A stretch of 64,000 bases of DNA from an uncultured Clostridia bacterium (GTDB lineage: Bacteria; Bacillota; Clostridia; Christensenellales; Borkfalkiaceae), in contig CANQMX010000005.1 of the NCBI GenBank assembly GCA_947625095.1, positions 16,145-80,144 of the forward strand, in the 5' to 3' direction. The notes under the pieces were generated by a model. The model was given only the letters and a program-made list of their open reading frames with translations. It searched no databases and was not told the DNA's origin. The position numbers and the translations under genes are program-made. Positions 24,584 to 34,441 of the stretch are shown in pieces (the first letter of the stretch is position 1; each line of letters opens with the position of its first letter).

Positions 24584-25583
24584 ATTTCGTCTGCGGTTTA
24601 TTTTCTCTGCGTTTTTTTCGCGCGAACCACACGAGGGTGTAGGAGAGCGCGACGCCGACGCAGAAGAGGAGCACGGTGACCACCCAATACCACGGACTTG
24701 CATACAGGTAGGAAAGCGACGCGGGGGTGTTCTGCACGGTGGTGTAATAGACCGCCGCGATCGAGCCGAGCACAAAGCCGAGAATGGCAAAGTGCGTGCC
24801 GCGCGGAAATTTTTTCAACAGATATTTCATGACCACCGAGACGGCGAAAAATCCGACGAGCACGCCAATTCCCGCGCAGAGGAGAACGAGAACGGAGACG
24901 CCGATGTTCAACCCCTTCAATAAATTTTGGGTGACGACTTCGACGATGGGCGTATAGTAGCCGAGAATGAGCAGGAGCATAGAACCCGAGATGCCCGGCA
25001 CGACCAAGGCGCACGCGCCCGCCATTCCCACGAGAACGAGCAAAAAGTACCCGCCCACATCGAGGTGAAAGAGGTCGACGTTTGCGCCCGTCGGCAAAAA
25101 GAGCATACACGCCGCGACCGCGCAGGGAATGAGAAAGGCGATGGCGTTGTGCCACTTCGGCCGCCCCTTCAATTTTTCGGTGATGGAGGGAAGCCCGCCC
25201 AATGACAGCCCGACGAACAGCGTGACCGTGGGCATGGGATAGTGCGTGAGCGCCCACTGAATGGGGAAGATGAGCGCGGCGATGCCCAAGACCATGCCGA
25301 TGGCGATGGGCAGAAGGAACACAAAACTCTGCTTGAATTTTTTGAAGATATCGGCGATAGAGCCGACGAGTTTTTCGTAGATGCCGAGGATCGCCGCCAC
25401 CGACCCGCCCGAAAATCCCGGGATGATGAGCGCGACGCCGATCGCCGCCCCGCGCAAAATGTTGGCGAGAAAGTCGACCGCCTTATTGGGCTTTTCTTGG
25501 GGCGCACCCTCGGGCGCAGTCCCCTTTTCCGCGGACGTAAGTTGTTCTTCCTTCTCTTCCGCGGGCGTGTTGTTTTCTTCCAT
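24582..25583 (-). CDS. DUF368 membrane protein (polyprenyl-phosphate transporter type)
   Basis: Integral membrane protein of 333 aa with about eight to ten helices. It has the DUF368 hallmark RGAAIGVALIIPGFSGGSVA near residue 43 and its second half-repeat GACALVVPGISGSMLLLILG. DUF368 proteins have recently been assigned to recycling of undecaprenyl phosphate across the membrane (PopT-type); that role here is by family. The first 35 residues form a charged cytoplasmic tail rich in E/K. The start at 25583 follows from the promoter: the ATG at 25613 would lie upstream of the transcription start. Only eight bases separate the -10 box from the ATG. Confidence 0.85.
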   Translation of the reverse strand: MEENNTPAEEKEEQLTSAEKGTAPEGAPQEKPNKAVDFLANILRGAAIGVALIIPGFSGGSVAAILGIYEKLVGSIADIFKKFKQSFVFLLPIAIGMVLGIAALIFPIQWALTHYPMPTVTLFVGLSLGGLPSITEKLKGRPKWHNAIAFLIPCAVAACMLFLPTGANVDLFHLDVGGYFLLVLVGMAGACALVVPGISGSMLLLILGYYTPIVEVVTQNLLKGLNIGVSVLVLLCAGIGVLVGFFAVSVVMKYLLKKFPRGTHFAILGFVLGSIAAVYYTTVQNTPASLSYLYASPWYWVVTVLLFCVGVALSYTLVWFARKKRRENKPQTK

Positions 25584-25591
25584 ACCTTTTA

Positions 25592-25620
25592 AGTATATCA
25601 TAGCAATGGGCAAAATACAA
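25592..25620 (-). promoter_or_regulatory. Sigma-A promoter of the DUF368 gene
   Basis: Minus strand TTGTAT (25620-25615), 17-bp spacer, TATACT (25597-25592). The predicted start point is at or within two bases of the ATG at 25583, leaving no room for an SD site. Confidence 0.65.
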
Positions 25621-25927
25621 CCAAATACGGGGCAAAAAAATTATGATTTCCCACTTCAAAGCTCCCTGCTGCGCTGCGCGCTGCCGCCGCCCTCGCGGCG
25701 CCCGCGCTTAGCGCAGCAGGGAGCTTTTTTTGCTCACGGCGCGCTTTCCGCTTCACTCTTTTCCTTTACAATGTAATGTTACCACGGAATTTTTGCCCTT
25801 GCGGGGTTATATGCCAAAATTTTTGAAAAAAGTTGGAAATTTTTTTGGGGGGAGAAGATTCACTCGCCGCGCTGCCCGCCGCGCAAAGCGCGGCGGGCAG
25901 CGCGGCTCGGAATGAGGAGGGAGAGAG
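25621..25927. repeat. Gap with a large terminator-like hairpin and module A copy 3
   Basis: No gene. A 17-bp perfect stem, AAAGCTCCCTGCTGCGC (25658-25674) with GCGCAGCAGGGAGCTTT (25711-25727), encloses a GC-rich loop and ends in seven T on the plus strand. Its T tract points away from both neighbouring leftward genes, so it would stop antisense transcription. Module A copy 3 follows at 25851-25917, with a 19-bp perfect palindrome (25866-25884, 25888-25906, loop AAA) between the flanks GAGAAGATTCACTC and TCGGAATGAGG. Confidence 0.7.
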
Positions 25928-27577
<1,650 letters not shown>

Positions 27578-27580
27578 ATG

Positions 27581-28255
27581 ATGATTTACAGACGTTGGAA
27601 TAACTGCGGCAACCCGTGCGGCAATCCCTGCTGCAATCCGTGCGGAAACTATATGAACGGGTGCGGGTGCATCGTGCGCGGCGCAACGGGTGCGACGGGC
27701 GCGACGGGCGCAACCGGCCCGCAAGGCCCTGCCACCATAACGGTGGGACAGACGATCACGGGTGAGCCCGGCACGGCGGCCTCCGTCGTTTCGACGGGCG
27801 GCGAAAACGCCGTGCTCGCCTTCACCATCCCGCGCGGCGCAACGGGTGCGACGGGCGCGACAGGTGCGACGGGTGCAACAGGCGCAACGGGCGCAACGGG
27901 CGAAACAGGCGCAACAGGCGCAACGGGTGAAACGGGCGCGACAGGCCCCGCAGGCCCTCAAGGGCCTCAAGGCCTTCAGGGCGAGCAGGGCGAAGTGGGC
28001 GCGACGCCCGTCATCACGGCGACCGCAGAGACGGGTGAACCCGAAAGCCCGGTAACGGTGGTGCAGACGGGCACGCCCGAAGCGCCCATTCTGACCTTCA
28101 CCATTCCGAGGGGCGTCACGGGCGCATCGCCCGCGGAGGCTGCCGCCGTTGCCGACGTTGCAACGCCCGCTTCCGCCACCGCGGAGGATGTGGCGAACAC
28201 CCTCAACGCACTGCTTGCAAGCCTTCGCGCGGCGGGCATCCTTGCCGATACCTGA
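27581..28255 (+). CDS. Collagen-like (GAT/GET triplet) surface or exosporium-type protein
   Basis: A protein of about 224 aa. The N-terminus is Cys/Asn/Pro-rich ([15 protein letters not shown]). Two collagen tracts of Gly-Ala-Thr triplets follow: a short one near residue 32 and a longer one near residue 85, ending [17 protein letters not shown]. Each tract is preceded by, or alternates with, a beta-rich spacer ending in FTIPRG. The C-terminus is [19 protein letters not shown]. This layout is that of BclA-like filament proteins of gut Clostridia, which form trimers on spores or cells; there is no signal peptide. AAGGAGG lies seven bases before the ATG at 27581 (four before the one at 27578). 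The triplet DNA is a 9-bp tandem repeat and should vary in length among strains. Confidence 0.8.
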   Translation: MIYRRWNNCGNPCGNPCCNPCGNYMNGCGCIVRGATGATGATGATGPQGPATITVGQTITGEPGTAASVVSTGGENAVLAFTIPRGATGATGATGATGATGATGATGETGATGATGETGATGPAGPQGPQGLQGEQGEVGATPVITATAETGEPESPVTVVQTGTPEAPILTFTIPRGVTGASPAEAAAVADVATPASATAEDVANTLNALLASLRAAGILADT

Positions 28256-28296
28256 CGGCGGAGGAAGCACAAAGGAAACTCAAAAGAAAATTGTTG

Positions 28297-28323
28297 CGCC
28301 CGCGGGAAAAATGCCCGCGGGCG
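28297..28323 (+). terminator. Terminator after the collagen-like gene
   Basis: Perfect 10-bp stem CGCCCGCGGG / CCCGCGGGCG with a 7-nt loop, followed by TTTGATTATTTTTT. It overlaps the -35 region of the next promoter. Confidence 0.75.
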
Positions 28324-28324
28324 T

Positions 28325-28353
28325 TTGATTATTTTTTCCGTTTCGTATATAAT
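28325..28353 (+). promoter_or_regulatory. Sigma-A promoter of the Ca2+ ATPase - ldhA operon
   Basis: TTGATT (28325-28330), 17-bp spacer, TATAAT (28348-28353). The leader is about 45 nt with GGAAGG before the ATG at 28405. Confidence 0.75.
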
Positions 28354-28404
28354 AGACATATCGATATAAAAAATGCCGCGCGAGGCGGCAAACGGAAGGC
28401 TACT

Positions 28405-31098
28405 ATGGCAACACAACAACGGCAAACGACAGGCGGGGAAAGGGCGTGGCACACCTTTTCGCCCGACGGAACGCTCACGGCGGTGAATTCCACCGCGGCG
28501 GGGCTTACCGCGGAAGAGGCAAAAAAGCGGCTCGAGGAGAACGGCCGCAACGAATTGAAGGCGCAAAAGAAGAAGGGCATCGGGCGCATGATCTTCGAAC
28601 AGATCTGGGACGTCATGATCCTCATCCTGCTCGGCGCGGCGATCGTCTCGCTCGTCTTTCAGGAGTGGGCGGAGGCCGTCGTCATCTTCGTCATCATCGT
28701 CGTGAACGCCGTCATCGGCGTCGTGGAGGAGAAGAAGGCGGCGGACGCGCTCGCCGCGCTCAAAGACCTGAACGCCCCCACCGCGCGGGTCCTCAGAGAC
28801 GGCAAGGAACAGGTCATTCCCGCCGCCGAACTCGTGGTGGGCGACATCGTGTTCTTGGAGGACGGATGCGTTGTGCCCGCGGATATCCGCCTTTTGAAGG
28901 AATCCAACCTGAAAATACAGGAGGCGGCGCTCACGGGCGAGAGCGTGCCCGTCGATAAGGACGCCCCCACCGTCTGCACGGCGGACGCCCCCCTCGGCGA
29001 CCGCGTGAACATGGCGTATTCCTCCTCCATCGCCACCTACGGCACGGGGATGGGCGTCGTCGTAGAGACGGGGATGCACACCGAGGTGGGACGCATCGCG
29101 GGGATGCTCTCGGAGACCGACGAGACCGCCACGCCCTTGAAACGCAAACTCAACAAGGTGGGAAAGGTGCTCTCCATCGTCGGCGTCGCCATCGCCGTCG
29201 TCATGCTCTGCATCGGACTTATCTATGACGTCCACAATTGGAAAACGGCGCTCCTCACCGCCATTTCCCTCGCCATCTCGGTGATCCCCGAGGGGCTGCC
29301 CGCGACGGCGACCGTCGTGATGGCGCTCGGCGTACAGCGCATGGCGAAGCGGCAGGCGCTCGTAAGAAAACTGCCCGCCGTGGAGACCCTTGGCAGCGCG
29401 ACCGTCGTCTGCTGCGACAAGACGGGAACGCTCACCATGAACAAGATGACCGTCGTCAGTTTCTTCCCCGCCGAGGAGGCCGTTGCGGGCACGCCCGTGA
29501 AACTTTCCGAGGGGGAAAAGGGAGAGGCGAACCGCTCGCGCGCCGAACTCATCCGCGCCGCCGTGCTCTGCAACAACGCCGCCAAGGACGGCAAGGGAGG
29601 TACGCTCGGCGACCCCACCGAGGGCGCGCTTTTGTACTTCGCCGACGATATGGGCGAGAACAGCGACGCGCTTATCAAGAACTTCCCGCGCGTCTACGAA
29701 CAGCCCTTTGATTCGGACAGAAAGCGGATGTCCTCCGTCAACCGCATCGACGGCGGGCTTGTCGTCTATACCAAGGGCGCGACGGACGAACTTTTGCCGC
29801 AGTGCGACTACATCCTTGTCGGGGACACGACCCGCCCCATGACGGAGGCCGACAGGAGCGCCATCTTGGCGACGGCGTTTGCGATGTCCGAACAGGCGCT
29901 GCGCGTTTTGGGCTACGCGACGCGCACGATAGACCACGTGCCCGCCGAGGGCGAGAACGTGGAGGCGGGACTTACCTTTGTGGGGCTTACCTGCATGATC
30001 GACCCGCCGCGCACCGAAGTCATCGGCGCGGTGAAGAGTTGCCACGAGGCGGGGATACGCGTCGTCATGATCACGGGCGACCACAAGGTGACTGCCATTG
30101 CGATAGGAAAGGCGCTCGGCATCTACGAGAACGGCAACACCGCCGTGACGGGCGCGGAACTTGCCGCCATGTCCGATATGGAACTCGACGAGGCGGTCAA
30201 GACGACCACCGTGTTCGCGCGCGTATCGCCTTCGGATAAATTGCGCATCATGCAATCGTTGCAGCGCTGCGGCGAAGTCGCCGCCATGACGGGGGACGGC
30301 GTGAACGACTCCCCCGCGTTGAAGGCCGCCGACATCGGCATTGCGATGGGCTCGGGAACGGACGTCGCCAAGGACGCCGCGGACATGGTGCTCATGGACG
30401 ACAACTTTACGACTATCGAGAGCGCCGTGCGCGAGGGCAGAAGGGTGTACCGCAACATCCAGAAGGTCATCCAATTTTTGCTCTCGGGCAACATCGCGGA
30501 AATTTTGGTGCTCTTCATTGCGACCCTCTTCAACCTGCCCGCACCCCTCCTCGCGATGCACGTTCTCATCATCAACCTCGTCACGGATACGCTGCCCGCG
30601 CTCGCGCTCGGCGTAGACCCCGCCGACAAGAACGTGATGAAAGTACCGCCCGTCAAGAGCGGGACGCTGTTCGAAAAGGGGCTTGTGTGGAGAGTGGTGC
30701 TCCACGGCGCGTTCATCAGCGCGGCGACGCTCGGCGCATACTTCATTGGGCTTTCGTACGACCACACCCAGAGCCACATCGTTGCGATGACGATGGCGTT
30801 CGCCGTCATCGCCCTCTCGCAACTGCTGCACTCCTTCAACCAGCGGTCGAATACCGAGTCCATCTTCTCGCGCGGGAACGGGCACAACCCCATGCTGTTC
30901 GTGATGATCGGCACGTCCTTTCTCATCGCCGCGGCCGTGCTCTTCATCCCGCCGCTGCAATCGTTTTTCAGTTTCACCTTCCTCTCGTGGGAGCAGTACC
31001 TCATCGTGCTGGCGCTCTCCGTCGCGCCCCTCGTGTGCGTGGAGATCTCCAAACTCGTCATCCGTATTCTGCGCAAACACGGGAAACAGGTGGGATAA
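28405..31098 (+). CDS. Calcium-transporting P-type ATPase (P2A)
   Basis: Membrane pump of 897 aa exporting Ca2+ at the expense of ATP. It has the actuator motif TGES (ALTGESVPVDK), the phosphorylation motif CCDKTGTLT with D338, the hinge GDGVNDSPALK and a long C-terminal helix bundle. The M4 ion-site motif VIPEGLPA and NLVTDTLPALALG in M6 are those of SERCA-like bacterial Ca2+ ATPases. Translation should start at 28405 (MATQQRQTTGG); the longer frame to 28291 runs through the terminator and promoter. ldhA follows after nine bases in the same operon. Confidence 0.93.
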   Translation: MATQQRQTTGGERAWHTFSPDGTLTAVNSTAAGLTAEEAKKRLEENGRNELKAQKKKGIGRMIFEQIWDVMILILLGAAIVSLVFQEWAEAVVIFVIIVVNAVIGVVEEKKAADALAALKDLNAPTARVLRDGKEQVIPAAELVVGDIVFLEDGCVVPADIRLLKESNLKIQEAALTGESVPVDKDAPTVCTADAPLGDRVNMAYSSSIATYGTGMGVVVETGMHTEVGRIAGMLSETDETATPLKRKLNKVGKVLSIVGVAIAVVMLCIGLIYDVHNWKTALLTAISLAISVIPEGLPATATVVMALGVQRMAKRQALVRKLPAVETLGSATVVCCDKTGTLTMNKMTVVSFFPAEEAVAGTPVKLSEGEKGEANRSRAELIRAAVLCNNAAKDGKGGTLGDPTEGALLYFADDMGENSDALIKNFPRVYEQPFDSDRKRMSSVNRIDGGLVVYTKGATDELLPQCDYILVGDTTRPMTEADRSAILATAFAMSEQALRVLGYATRTIDHVPAEGENVEAGLTFVGLTCMIDPPRTEVIGAVKSCHEAGIRVVMITGDHKVTAIAIGKALGIYENGNTAVTGAELAAMSDMELDEAVKTTTVFARVSPSDKLRIMQSLQRCGEVAAMTGDGVNDSPALKAADIGIAMGSGTDVAKDAADMVLMDDNFTTIESAVREGRRVYRNIQKVIQFLLSGNIAEILVLFIATLFNLPAPLLAMHVLIINLVTDTLPALALGVDPADKNVMKVPPVKSGTLFEKGLVWRVVLHGAFISAATLGAYFIGLSYDHTQSHIVAMTMAFAVIALSQLLHSFNQRSNTESIFSRGNGHNPMLFVMIGTSFLIAAAVLFIPPLQSFFSFTFLSWEQYLIVLALSVAPLVCVEISKLVIRILRKHGKQVG

Positions 31099-31107
31099 AG
31101 GAGTTTT

Positions 31108-32139
31108 ATGAAAATAGCGTTTTTCGACGCAAAAGATTACGATATCCCCTCCTTCACGCGGTGCGGCAAGGAGGCGGGGATCGAGTTCAAATTTTACGAG
31201 ACCAAACTCGACGAGGACACCGTGAAACTTTCAAAGGGGTTCGACGGCGTGTGCGTGTTTGTCAACGATACGGTGAACGCCGCCGTTGTGGACAAACTCT
31301 ACGATTACGGCGTGCGCGTCATCGCGCTCCGCTGCGCGGGCTATAACAACGTCGACCTAAAACGGTGCTTCGGCAAAATTCACGTCGTGCACGTGCCCGC
31401 CTACTCGCCGTACGCCGTCGCCGAACACACCATGGCAATGCTCCTCACCTCGGTGCGGCGCATCCACAAGGCGTATGACCGCACGCGCGACTTCAACTTT
31501 TCGTTGAGCGGCCTCATGGGATTCGACCTGCACGGAAAGACGGTGGGCGTCGTCGGCACGGGCAAGATCGGGCACATCTTCATCGACATCTGCAAGGGCT
31601 TCGGGATGCGCGTCGTCGCCTACGACAAGTACCCGAGCGGGGAGGGAGAGATCGAATACGTCTCCCTCGACAGGCTGTTTGAGACGAGCGACATCATCTC
31701 GCTGCACTGCCCGCTCACCGAGGAGACCCACCACTTGATCGGCAAAGAAGCCCTCGGGAAGATGAAGAAGGGCGTCATCATTCTGAACACCTCGCGCGGG
31801 GCGCTCATCGACGCCGAGGCGCTCATCGACGCCATCAAACAGCGCATCGTGGGCGCGGCGTGCCTCGATGTGTACGAAGAGGAATCGGATATCTTCTTCC
31901 GCGACTTCTCGGGGCACATCGTGGAGGACGACGTTTTGGCGCGGCTCATCTCCATGCCCAACGTCATCGTGACGAGCCACCAGGCGTTTTTGACCGAGGA
32001 GGCGCTCACCAACATCGCCGAGACAACGGTGAAGAACCTCATCACCTTCCGCGACGGCGAAGTGCCCGAAAACGAACTGTGCTACAACTGCGGCCGCGTG
32101 GAGGATTGCCGCAAACAGCGCAGGGGAAAGTGCTTTTGA
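31108..32139 (+). CDS. ldhA: D-lactate dehydrogenase (D-2-hydroxyacid dehydrogenase family)
   Basis: NADH-dependent reduction of pyruvate to D-lactate. It has 343 aa. The Rossmann motif is GVVGTGKIGHIF, and the catalytic Arg is in LNTSRGALID, Glu in the DVYEEE segment and His in VTSHQAFLTEEAL. The N-terminal pattern (DAKDYD at the start, RCAGYNNVDL) is that of LdhA, not of phosphoglycerate dehydrogenase. An unusual C-terminal extension, CYNCGRVEDCRKQRRGKCF, carries four cysteines and many basic residues and might bind metal. GGAG precedes the ATG. It is cotranscribed with the Ca2+ ATPase. Confidence 0.92.
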   Translation: MKIAFFDAKDYDIPSFTRCGKEAGIEFKFYETKLDEDTVKLSKGFDGVCVFVNDTVNAAVVDKLYDYGVRVIALRCAGYNNVDLKRCFGKIHVVHVPAYSPYAVAEHTMAMLLTSVRRIHKAYDRTRDFNFSLSGLMGFDLHGKTVGVVGTGKIGHIFIDICKGFGMRVVAYDKYPSGEGEIEYVSLDRLFETSDIISLHCPLTEETHHLIGKEALGKMKKGVIILNTSRGALIDAEALIDAIKQRIVGAACLDVYEEESDIFFRDFSGHIVEDDVLARLISMPNVIVTSHQAFLTEEALTNIAETTVKNLITFRDGEVPENELCYNCGRVEDCRKQRRGKCF

Positions 32140-32153
32140 ACAAACTTTGGCGG

Positions 32154-32194
32154 GCGTTTTCTTGCACGGCGCAGGAAAACGCTTGCTTTTTTTT
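32154..32194 (+). terminator. Terminator after ldhA
   Basis: Stem GCGTTTTC (32154-32161) with GAAAACGC (32175-32182), 13-nt loop, then TTGCTTTTTTTT. The same T-rich stretch contains the -35 box of the tRNA promoter. Confidence 0.8.
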
Positions 32195-32211
32195 GCGCGA
32201 TATAGTAAGAT
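32183..32211 (+). promoter_or_regulatory. Promoter of tRNA-Arg
   Basis: TTGCTT (32183-32188), 17-bp spacer, TAAGAT (32206-32211), 24 bp upstream of the mature tRNA end. Confidence 0.55.
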
Positions 32212-32234
32212 AGGAACGCAACTACGGAAAACTT

Positions 32235-32311
32235 GTTCCCGTACCTCAGCAGGATAGAGGACCCGCCTCCTAAGCGGGCTGCCGCGCGTTCGAATCGCGC
32301 CGGGAACGCCA
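32235..32311 (+). tRNA. tRNA-Arg, anticodon CCT (decodes AGG)
   Basis: Full cloverleaf: acceptor stem GTTCCCG / CGGGAAC (32235-32241, 32301-32307), anticodon stem CCCGC / GCGGG with loop CTCCTAA and anticodon CCT at 32269-32271, and T stem GCGCG / CGCGC around TTCGAAT (32284-32300). The discriminator base is G and CCA is encoded (32309-32311). An AT-richer restriction-modification pair follows about 275 bp downstream, and tRNA 3' ends are common integration sites. Confidence 0.95.
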
Positions 32312-32434
32312 AAAGCCGTGGGTTCGCCCGACGCGAAGCGGCGCACAAGCGCGTAGCGCGCAGTATTCCCGTACTTCGCCTTCGGCTCGTGAGCCGCATA
32401 AGGTTGCACAATACAGGTGCGGCTATCGGGAGTA
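32312..32434 (-). repeat. Intergenic repeat, degenerate module B copy
   Basis: Read on the minus strand the stretch 32378-32430 gives CCGCACCTGTATTGTGCAA, then CCTTATGCGGCTCACGAGCC and AAGGCGAAGTAC, a diverged module B. Ahead of it GCGCACAAGCGCGTAGCGCG is a further GC palindrome. It fills the space between the tRNA and its terminator. Confidence 0.55.
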
Positions 32435-32478
32435 CCAAAAGGGAGACAGGTTTTACCTGTCTCCCTTTTGGTTTTTTT
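32435..32478 (+). terminator. Strong terminator of the tRNA-Arg unit
   Basis: A 16-bp perfect stem, CCAAAAGGGAGACAGG (32435-32450) and its complement (32456-32471), loop TTTTA, followed by seven T. The promoter-side gap after it is short (to 32586). Confidence 0.92.
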
Positions 32479-32586
32479 ATGGAAATAATTCCGAAATAAC
32501 AAAACGCCCTTCCAAACAGTGCATTTGCCCCAATTGATAGACTTTTCGAATGATTTATGCTATCATAGAGAAAAAGGAGGCCGAAT
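32479..32586 (+). promoter_or_regulatory. Gap with extended -10 promoter for the restriction endonuclease
   Basis: An extended -10 element, TGCTATCAT (32558-32566), lies upstream of an AAAAAGGAGG site and the ATG at 32587. No clear -35 box is seen at 16-18 bp. No C-protein box could be identified. Confidence 0.4.
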
Positions 32587-33519
32587 ATGCCGTATACTTT
32601 GGGAACGATCGAAGCAAGCGAGGCTCTTATCAAGGACCTGTATATCAATTTAAGAAAAAAGGTGAACGCGTGGTCGGAGATCACAAAACAGACCTCGCAG
32701 GCAAGAATGGGCTATATCGGCCAACACCTCACAAGCGTTGTGACGGGCTTCCCCGGAGGCAAGTCGGGTGCGCGGGGGTATGATTTGATCATATCGCAAG
32801 ACCCCCTCAAATACGGGGAGATCAAGACGTGCTACCGCGTGGATCAATTGGGCTTATGCAAAGACTGCGGCAACGTCGTTTCCAGCATAGAAAAGCATTG
32901 CTCCAAATGCAACTCCACGAATATAAAACGGCGGGATGACTCGAAATGGTTGATCGCCGTAAAGGATGAACACGCTCTTCTGAAAGTTTTACAGCCCGAC
33001 GTGTATTATTTTGTGCTGTTTGAAATGGAAGATTTTTCCGACCCCGACAATATGAATATTGTTGCTTCCATTTGGGAAGTAAACCCCAAAAACATCGGAT
33101 TCAAGTACTGCATGGTCGATTATTACTATAACATCAAGTCTACTGCGCCGTTAAATATATGGCCGCATATGATAAAATTCCTGTTGTTTCACCCCAAACT
33201 GATTTACCGCTCCGTCATAAAAGAAAACGATCAAATAGAGACACAGATCTTTCCGACGCTGAACAATACGAAATTTACAGAGTTGGCCGAGCTCACGCAC
33301 TATTCGCAAGTGCCGAATTTCACCGTTGACGCGGTCAAGAATTGCTTGACGGAATTAAATGTAACTTTTGCGGAGAACGCAACAAAAAAGGATCTTCTCT
33401 CCCTGTTGGAAACCGAAAGAAGATCCCGGAATTTATCGAGTCAAGCCATTACGGATTTGGTTGCAAAGGCGATCTATCTTCCCAGAATTTCCGATAAACT
33501 CGGAATATTGGGAGGCTAA
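32587..33519 (+). CDS. Type II restriction endonuclease, probably MamI-like
   Basis: A 310-aa nuclease. A PD-(D/E)xK centre is visible as GARGYDLII (D66) followed by YGEIK (E78, K80). Straight after it a four-cysteine zinc ribbon is inserted: C91-x2-C94 and C105-x2-C108 (LCKDCGN, HCSKCNS). The layout, with RMGYIGQHL before the active site and RRDDSKWL after the ribbon, resembles the MamI family (GATNNNNATC), but the recognition site is not proven. The partner methyltransferase is convergent and the two genes overlap by four bases. Composition is markedly AT-richer than the flanks, a sign of transfer. Confidence 0.7.
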   Translation: MPYTLGTIEASEALIKDLYINLRKKVNAWSEITKQTSQARMGYIGQHLTSVVTGFPGGKSGARGYDLIISQDPLKYGEIKTCYRVDQLGLCKDCGNVVSSIEKHCSKCNSTNIKRRDDSKWLIAVKDEHALLKVLQPDVYYFVLFEMEDFSDPDNMNIVASIWEVNPKNIGFKYCMVDYYYNIKSTAPLNIWPHMIKFLLFHPKLIYRSVIKENDQIETQIFPTLNNTKFTELAELTHYSQVPNFTVDAVKNCLTELNVTFAENATKKDLLSLLETERRSRNLSSQAITDLVAKAIYLPRISDKLGILGG

Positions 33520-34397
33520 AACCGATCTATAAGTTCAAGAGACTTTTTATAATACTCTGCATCGATCTCAAAGCCGACGTAATCGCGTCGGTTTTTTTTG
33601 CACATACACGCCGTGCACCCGCTGCCCATAAAGGGATCCAATACGAGGTCGCCTTCGTTGCTGCTCGCCAAAATCAATCGCTCCATCAGTTCAAACGGCT
33701 TCTGCGTGGGATGGATCCTCTCTTTGTTGTTGTAAAATTTAAGGTCGCACCATACGTCGTTCATGCCGAGAATTACGTTGTATGTTTGAGATAATTCCTC
33801 ATAGGGATATTGAAATTGTAAAATGTTTTGCAGCGACTCCCACAACTCCTTCGTCGGGATCTGTTCGCACACATTTTCCCCCGTGTAGATGCTCCACATT
33901 CCGCCGCCGTTCGATTTTACGCCAAGGCGTTCATTGATGTCCTTTGCAGATAGCCCCAACGCCTTTTGCCGTTCTTTCAGCATCTCTCTTATAAAAGGCC
34001 TCGAGTCTTTATAGAACATCAGGATGCTCTCGGTGGTGTTGGGGAACATTTTATAATTCTTTGTCGCCCTGCCCGATACCGCCTGTATCCCTTTATCTAT
34101 AATGATCTGCTGCTTGAATTTGAACCCCAACCGCTCGATTTCCGGCAACAGATAGGCGAGCGTTCTGAAAAAACCGAAAATATACAGCGTGCCCCCCTTC
34201 CTCAATGCGCGGGATACCTTTATCAACCATTGCTTGGACCATTCGACATAATCCTTCTCCGTCCGCCAAAGATAATCCCATTTTTGCTTGGAGACTTTGA
34301 AATAGGGCGGATCGGCGATCACCAGATCCACGCTTTCGTCATCTATGTACGCGTCCAAATTTCTGCAATCCGAATTGTAAATGATATTTTTTTCCAT
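33516..34397 (-). CDS. DNA methyltransferase of the restriction-modification pair
   Basis: A 293-aa SAM-dependent DNA methyltransferase of the beta order. Catalytic motif IV, DPPY (29-32 in LVIADPPYF), comes first, and the SAM-binding DPFMGSGCTA (about 253-262) near the end. The DPPY form suggests N6-adenine or N4-cytosine methylation. It protects DNA from the adjacent nuclease. I place the start at 34397 (MEKNIIYNSDCRNL). The longer frame to 34667 overlaps another gene and encodes arginine-rich nonsense. An extended -10 box lies only seven bases before the ATG with no SD site, so translation may be leaderless and the enzyme would be made early after entry into a new host. Confidence 0.88.
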   Translation of the reverse strand: MEKNIIYNSDCRNLDAYIDDESVDLVIADPPYFKVSKQKWDYLWRTEKDYVEWSKQWLIKVSRALRKGGTLYIFGFFRTLAYLLPEIERLGFKFKQQIIIDKGIQAVSGRATKNYKMFPNTTESILMFYKDSRPFIREMLKERQKALGLSAKDINERLGVKSNGGGMWSIYTGENVCEQIPTKELWESLQNILQFQYPYEELSQTYNVILGMNDVWCDLKFYNNKERIHPTQKPFELMERLILASSNEGDLVLDPFMGSGCTACMCKKNRRDYVGFEIDAEYYKKSLELIDRF

Positions 34398-34404
34398 TTG
34401 CCCC

Positions 34405-34413
34405 ATTATACCA
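34405..34413 (-). promoter_or_regulatory. Extended -10 promoter of the methyltransferase gene
   Basis: Minus strand TGGTATAAT (34413-34405): perfect -10 with the TGn extension and no good -35 box. Seven bases (GGGGCAA) separate it from the ATG, so the start point falls at the start codon. Confidence 0.65.
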
Positions 34414-34441
34414 CAAGATGTTGCCCTGCGCATATAAATTT

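Noticed and set aside
27976..31080. A 1034-codon minus-strand frame opposite the Ca2+ ATPase
   Set aside because: Shadow of the ATPase and collagen-like genes; composition is arginine/histidine-rich with no motif.
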